Source: Galaxea fascicularis
Taxonomy: Eukaryota > Cnidaria > Anthozoa > Scleractinia > Euphylliidae
Assembly (NCBI GenBank): GCA_948470475.1
Contig: OX419339.1
Span: 4,441,232-4,505,231, forward strand
DNA: 64,000 bases
Direction of reading: 5' to 3'
The notes under the pieces were generated by a model, which was not told the origin of the DNA, searched no databases, and saw only the letters and a program-made list of their open reading frames with translations. Positions 59,231 through 64,000 of this stretch are shown here, one piece after another; within the stretch, counting starts at the first letter, position 1; each line of letters starts with the position of its first letter. The position numbers and the translations under genes were made by a program.

Positions 59231-59270
59231 AGGTCAATTGTAGGTTCATATGTTCCCGTGATATAGGATT
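59175..59270 (-). repeat. tRNA-derived SINE fragment
   Basis: GACGCTCTAACCAACTGAGC (+ strand; A box on the minus strand) is followed by GAAGCCACTGACGTTGGGAG and GGTTCATATGTTCCCGTGA, as in the unit at 50.65 kb. Confidence 0.65.
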
Positions 59271-60036
59271 TACAGGATTTATTCAGCCACTTAGTCAAAT
59301 CTGAGTGTGGCTTGACAAGCTTGCGTTTCCTCTAGAAAATAAATTTATGATATTTTACAGTTTCCCCTTGGGTAACTCTTTTTTGCCGTGCGGCTTCGTT
59401 CTTGGAGAATACAGAGATGTCAATCAGCGTTGATAGCAGTTGAAAATGTTTGCCTCAGGCTCCACAGTTGTAACGCAATAGTGCTTTAGTGTGACTCACC
59501 CGGGCGGACGTCATGTCCGTATTTGGTCATGTTCAAAACACACGAGGAACACACAATTTTTTTGGGTTTCGGTTCGCTGGGTTATTGCCTTGTGTTATAC
59601 AAGTACTTAGCTGTAACATGTCGTTGGTTGGTGGTCAAATACATAACTAGGGAATGATTCAGTGTTAACGGATTTATTGGAACAAAACCGAATTCCCCCG
59701 ACACTGAAAGTAGTGACCCTTCCAGACAAAGAGAAGCACCTCTATTAAATATGAGGTATATCAATTAACTGTGAGCGATCTGGAAACTGTAAATAATTCT
59801 GTAACACGAAGTACCCAAGCCCAGAGTCCATTTACGTTACCATTAGAACTTGGGTTGGACTGTTTTAAAAGTCGACGTGAACTCTCAGACAGTCTGGGCA
59901 AGCGAAAAGGAACGAGCGAAGACAATCGAACGGAGACTGGGTAAAAAAGAGGAGAGGGCATTCTTACCCAGTCCCCACTTGGATATCTTCAGTCGCACTA
60001 ACTACCTAAGACTTTGGAACAAGTTCGCTCGGCCAT
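59271..60036. repeat. Duplicated 3' flank of GT31 copy 5
   Basis: From about 59330 it closely matches 47080-47796, next to copy 3. No gene. Confidence 0.65.
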
Positions 60037-61056
60037 TTACGTTCTGTCGTGTCTGTTGTAGACACGATGTATCATCTTTATAACATTAGAGCTTAACCTT
60101 TCTCCCAAGACGACGCCTGAAGGGATCACTATCTTTTTTCTTTGAGCCATATCGTGTAATATTTTATTCAGCCCGATAATATTGTTAAATAGAACATTAC
60201 CGGTATCTTTAACTTTTAAGCCGACTTGCTTTACCAATACTCCAACGAAGGCATCCTCTACTGGAAACGGCTTGGTAACTTTCGACGCTTTCACAACGTC
60301 TACAAGTAGATTCCGTGAGAAAAGGTAAAAGGGTCCAAAACAATATTCCGGATAGTAGCGATCCGCGTATTGATCTCTACTAACGTACCATCTATTTTTG
60401 GGGTTACGAACTACAATTCCTCGCTTACGTACAAACCCAGTGTATAGCTTCGGAGAAAGTTGAGAATTTTCATGCAGCCATCTTCCAAGGTCTGGTATTT
60501 TGATGTATATATCATCGTCTGCCTTTATAATAAAATCTGGTTTTATGTCCAGGTTTGTTACCCATTCAAAAGTAAGAAATATTTTGTTCACCATACCACG
60601 ATAACTCTCGGTCAAATTCACTCGGAGAATGTCTCCATAAATTTGTGATTCTCTTACGACGTCCTCGTCAATCAAATAGTTTCCATCAAAAGCCATCATA
60701 AAGAAGTATGCAATGCTCATAATGTCATGCGACGTGGAATTGGCAGCAATAGAAGGTATGGACACATTTGTTTGTTTTGCCCAAGTTTCTCTCAAGGTCT
60801 CTCTTCGTTGGGACTTGGACGGAATGGTGTTTATGATAATCAAAACGTTAGTGTTCTTCTGTATTTGTGGGATCAGAGTGAAGATGGGACTGGCTTCCTT
60901 GTTTGCTTCCGCCTCCTTACTGGAGGCCAAACCATTATTTTCCCACTTTAAAATGGATGGTTTCTCCAGAACGAGTAAGATGACGACAGCTTCCAGAATT
61001 ACGAAACTTATGAAGACGTGCTTGAGGTACCGGAAGGATTTCTTTGATGCCATCAT
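60037..61056 (-). CDS. GT31 beta-1,3-galactosyltransferase-like, copy 5 (subfamily A)
   Basis: 339 residues from ATG ATG at 61056 (MMASKKSFRYLKHVF). Membrane segment about 14-31. The first GT31 motif differs a little (SKSQRRETLRETWAKQ against STSERRDTLRETW in the others); KADDDIYIK, YCFGPFY and EDAFVGVLVKQ are kept. Subfamily A marks: RKRGIVVRNP, YYPEYCFG. NYLIDED replaces NSSIDED, removing a sequon. The C-terminus (MAQRKKIVIPSGVVLGERLSS) agrees with copy 1. The frame is intact; the upstream flank matches the array only to about 61297. Confidence 0.9.
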   Translation of the reverse strand: MMASKKSFRYLKHVFISFVILEAVVILLVLEKPSILKWENNGLASSKEAEANKEASPIFTLIPQIQKNTNVLIIINTIPSKSQRRETLRETWAKQTNVSIPSIAANSTSHDIMSIAYFFMMAFDGNYLIDEDVVRESQIYGDILRVNLTESYRGMVNKIFLTFEWVTNLDIKPDFIIKADDDIYIKIPDLGRWLHENSQLSPKLYTGFVRKRGIVVRNPKNRWYVSRDQYADRYYPEYCFGPFYLFSRNLLVDVVKASKVTKPFPVEDAFVGVLVKQVGLKVKDTGNVLFNNIIGLNKILHDMAQRKKIVIPSGVVLGERLSSNVIKMIHRVYNRHDRT

Positions 61057-61704
61057 AGAATACCCCGTTTTATTCACCAGATTATCTGTAGGAACACAAT
61101 TATAAACACATAAATTTAAATTTTTGGTCAAACACTTAGCCCGTACACGAGAAAAGTCAGTAAATCTAAGCAACGTTGACGACAAGTGTAACGATAACGT
61201 CACAGAACTTGCACCAGAGAGTTACGAGCAAATACAAGTGCTCTTCGAGTATAGTTTGCATTTAAACACTTCCCTTCCTCTTCTAAAGAACGACGTGAGT
61301 AGAGGAAAAGTGAGAGTTCTGGCCCAAATTATGCGGAAGGACCCACCACGTATAATTTATTCCATACAAACCCTTCTAATTTTACCTCATTAAAAAGGAG
61401 GAATCTACCTCATTAAAAATGGCGACTTATTAATATTCCACCAGAAGACAAGATGGTGACGAAGTTGGGTCTCAGTGAACAATTATCGTCTTGAGATGTG
61501 TGAACGAAACAACATCTTTCAGTTGAATTGTTGGTTCGAAAATAAAAGTGGGGGTTCCGGCGCAAATTATGCACAAGTAGCCGCCAATGCATAAATAGGG
61601 AACTTAGGCAATGAAGGTTTTCGGCGTAACGACAACATCGGCCGGAAGTGAAGTCACGATTCTTGTAATACTGCGCATGATCCGGCCAGCTTTCCAGCCG
61701 TCGC
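61057..61704. other. 5' flank of GT31 copy 5 and right edge of the array
   Basis: To about 61297 this matches block A (AAAGAACGACGTGA); afterwards it is unrelated. No gene in the rest. Confidence 0.6.
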
Positions 61705-61957
61705 CATTCTCGTCCCCAGAGCCCACGATCTTTCTGGCCTGCGGCAGAGATCGAGAGCTCTGGCTGGTTCCAAACCACGAAGTCCGTGAATCACGGACTT
61801 CCGGCTCTTCTGCGCAAACTCAAAAGTTTGAAACAATAGTGGTTGCCAACAGCTACAAAAATGCACTTTCTCTGCGACTGCGCATATTTCGGAACTGGCC
61901 AGAGCTCTCGATTTCTGCCGCAAGCCAGAAGGATCGTGAGCTCTGGGGACGAGAATG
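61705..61957. mobile_element. MITE with CATTCTCGTCCCC ends and 9-bp target duplication (copy 2)
   Basis: The ends CATTCTCGTCCCC and GGGGACGAGAATG match the element at 46084. AGCCGTCGC is directly repeated at 61696-61704 and 61958-61966. Nine bases is usual for Mutator-like elements (family knowledge). No transposase. Confidence 0.85.
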
Positions 61958-62282
61958 AGCCGTCGCGGGTTCGTCGACGACGTGACGGGGAGGTGTTTGC
62001 CATTGTGGTGAAAGCGTGAGTGTTAATTTTCTGTTTTGCTCACTTTTGTGGTCTCTAATAAAGGAGTGTTTTCGGAATATAACTTGTAGTTTCATTCCTA
62101 ATATTCAGGTGACGTTTTGGATCAATTTACCCTGTCTTTTTTATCTAAAATTCATCCAAACTTGTACCACGTGTTTATACTCTTCTTCCTAGGTGAACAC
62201 GTTACAAGATCGAAGAATTTCAGTCAATTTAAACTGTCAAAGATCAGCCATCTATGCAACCGGTTTTCTAGGATTTATCCAT

Positions 62283-62580
62283 CATTTCTACAATTTTTAT
62301 CGGACTGCCGGTCATTTAGTGTTTTTAACATCTTGGCCGGCAGTCGAAGTGTCACGAAAATACGGTTCGTCCTATAAGCCCAGCATAAAGCAAGTGCTGG
62401 ACTTGAGATTTAAAAATCATTTCAGGATCGCTTGACTTTTCCTAATTGACATACGATGGTTTGGTTCAGTCAGGTTTCTTTGATTCGACAATTTTTAGAA
62501 AAATCTCGGACTGCCGGCCATTTAGTGTTTTTAACACCTTGGCCGGTTACCGGCCATATAGCCACAGCGTATTTTAAAAA
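62283..62580. repeat. Copies of the GACTGCCGGCC foldback family
   Basis: CGGACTGCCGGtCATTTAGTG at about 62304 is followed by CTTGGCCGGCAGTCGA, then a second CGGACTGCCGGCCATTTAG at about 62508 with GGTTACCGGCCATATAGCC. It matches 10994-11730. Confidence 0.7.
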
Positions 62581-62879
62581 TTTACATCGCTATACGTATG
62601 GCCAGGTGTATGAACCATTAAACTTTTCTTATATTTCCATTGACATATATGGTACTTGACTGTATAGGACATTTAGATATTTGACTGTAGTAAATCTGAA
62701 CAGTAAAATAAATCACTTACGTAGGATCGGGTGTTAGGTACAACAAGAATGAAATGCTGCGCCATTTTCCGTGGTAAAAGCTACTGTCTAGGGTAGTGTG
62801 ACTTGCCTCTGCCAGCCCCTACTAAGGGAGAATTTTGATAGTTTGCTGAGCCCACACTGACTGTCATTGACTGGCTTGC

Positions 62880-63085
62880 GGTTGGATATCAAAAACATGC
62901 ATCTTCGAAAGTTGAATGTTGAATTGCGTAAACTTGAATGTTGAATACTTCAAACTACAAAGTTGAATCGTGAAACAAACAATGTCAAATCGACAAGTGG
63001 AGTAGAGAAATTGGAAACTTGAATGTTCAATTGCAGATGTAGGTACAAATTGTAAAACTACAACATCGAGTGCCAAAAATACAAG
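62880..63085. repeat. TTGAATGTTGAA-type short repeats
   Basis: AGTTGAATGTTGAATTGCGT, ACTTGAATGTTGAATACTTC and ACTTGAATGTTCAATTGCAG recur irregularly. Low-complexity, non-coding. Confidence 0.55.
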
Positions 63086-63150
63086 CAAAATTCAAAAGTT
63101 GAATTTTGGCGGACATTGAACGCCATAGCCTAAAGAGAGGACTGACTGTA

Positions 63151-63482
63151 TTGCCCGTTCCGAAATTCAAAAGGGAACTGGGGCGAGTTTCAAATTTTGA
63201 AGTAATCGATAAATTGACACCATCACATGAAAGATAACATTGAGATTGGTCGTTCGACTCTTTTAGGTTGCACAGAGACCAAGTTATGGACCTTGAAACA
63301 TGGCTCAAATTCCATACAAATGTCTCTAATGTTGTGACATTGTCCCCCAAAACCATGGTTGGAATCAAACTTGGTCAAACGACCAATCTCAATGTTATCT
63401 TTCATGTGATGGTGTCAATTTATCGATTACTTCAAAATTTGAAACTCGCCCCAGTTCCTTTTTGAATTTCGGAACGGGCAAA
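63151..63482. mobile_element. Long-arm foldback element (~100-bp inverted repeats)
   Basis: The left arm starts TTGCCCGTTCCGAAATTCAA and runs to GAGATTGGTCGTTCGA; the right arm is its reverse complement with only a few changes and ends CGGAACGGGCAA. The centre of about 120 bases has no ORF. A MITE or foldback element; no transposase. Confidence 0.85.
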
Positions 63483-64000
63483 TAAGATAGGTACATGTAA
63501 CTGAACTTGTTGTTGTTGATCAATGGTGTCTTTTTGAATGGCATTTTGAGAGAGGAGTTGTGGGTTTGTTTTTTACTGACATTTAAAAGAAAAAAGGCGT
63601 TCAAAAAAGAATCTTTTTCATTTTTTATATCATGTTTTAAATTTGTATATTGAAATAAACATGCAACCTTCAATGGCTTTTTGGTCATGCAGAGGCTGTC
63701 ACCTAACATTAGAATTAAGCCTTGAACTTTTTGTTGTTCATTTTAATAGTCAAAATTGTGTAACTATACATGTTGAAATGTTTATATAAATGCTTTACAT
63801 ATAAATTGTAACATCTGAAATGTTGTGCCTCACAAACGCTGTCACACCCAACACCTTCAACAATGATAGCTCCACATGCATTTTTTACTCGATACAAGTG
63901 GGTGGTGACCATTTAACCATTGAGCGTGCAATTAGTGCTGTCAATCAGGGTTGTAGCTAAGGAACTACTCGGCCGGTTTAGGTAGCAGTTGAGCCGGCTA
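63483..64000. other. Right edge of window, nothing recognised
   Basis: AT-rich DNA with no visible gene or repeat. Confidence 0.4.

Overview
The window looks like nuclear DNA from a cnidarian, most likely an anthozoan such as a stony coral. This is inferred from the low gene density, AT-rich introns with GT-AG junctions, compact metazoan-type genes and many short foldback, MITE-like and tRNA-derived repeats of the kind common in coral genomes. No bacterial, organellar or CRISPR features were seen. Species was not determined.

Layout. 1-4.3 kb (+): the 3' part of a multi-exon gene joining a transposase-like region, a RING zinc finger and a cysteine-peptidase-like C-terminus. 4.8-6.5 kb: a GC-richer minisatellite in two blocks. 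9.2-10.2 kb (-): a single-exon class A GPCR. 10.9-13.3 kb: a cluster of foldback elements. 14.8-15.7 kb (+): an intronless CIBAR1/FAM92 BAR-domain gene. 18.3-18.6 kb (+): a small unrecognised gene with GYxxGYxxGY repeats. 19.2-29.0 kb (-): a complete 12-exon PIGU gene (GPI transamidase subunit, 438 aa), convergent with the small gene, with foldback elements in at least six introns. 29.3-32.7 kb: LINE and Penelope-like relics and a MITE.

33-61 kb (-): a tandem array of five intact GT31 beta-1,3-galactosyltransferase-like genes, each with a single coding exon. Two sequence subfamilies alternate along the array (A-B-A-B-A), and the intergenic blocks are repeated as well, so the array probably grew by duplication of a two-gene unit. 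A 5'-truncated LINE, tRNA-derived SINEs, foldback elements and a broken THAP-domain ORF sit between the genes. 61.3-64 kb: further foldback elements, one with a clear 9-bp target duplication.

The genes do not form one pathway. PIGU (GPI anchoring in the ER) and the GT31 array (Golgi glycosylation) both belong to glycoconjugate synthesis, but nothing in the sequence suggests co-regulation. The least familiar items are the RING/peptidase/transposase-like gene at the left edge, the alternating GT31 array, and the small GY-repeat protein.
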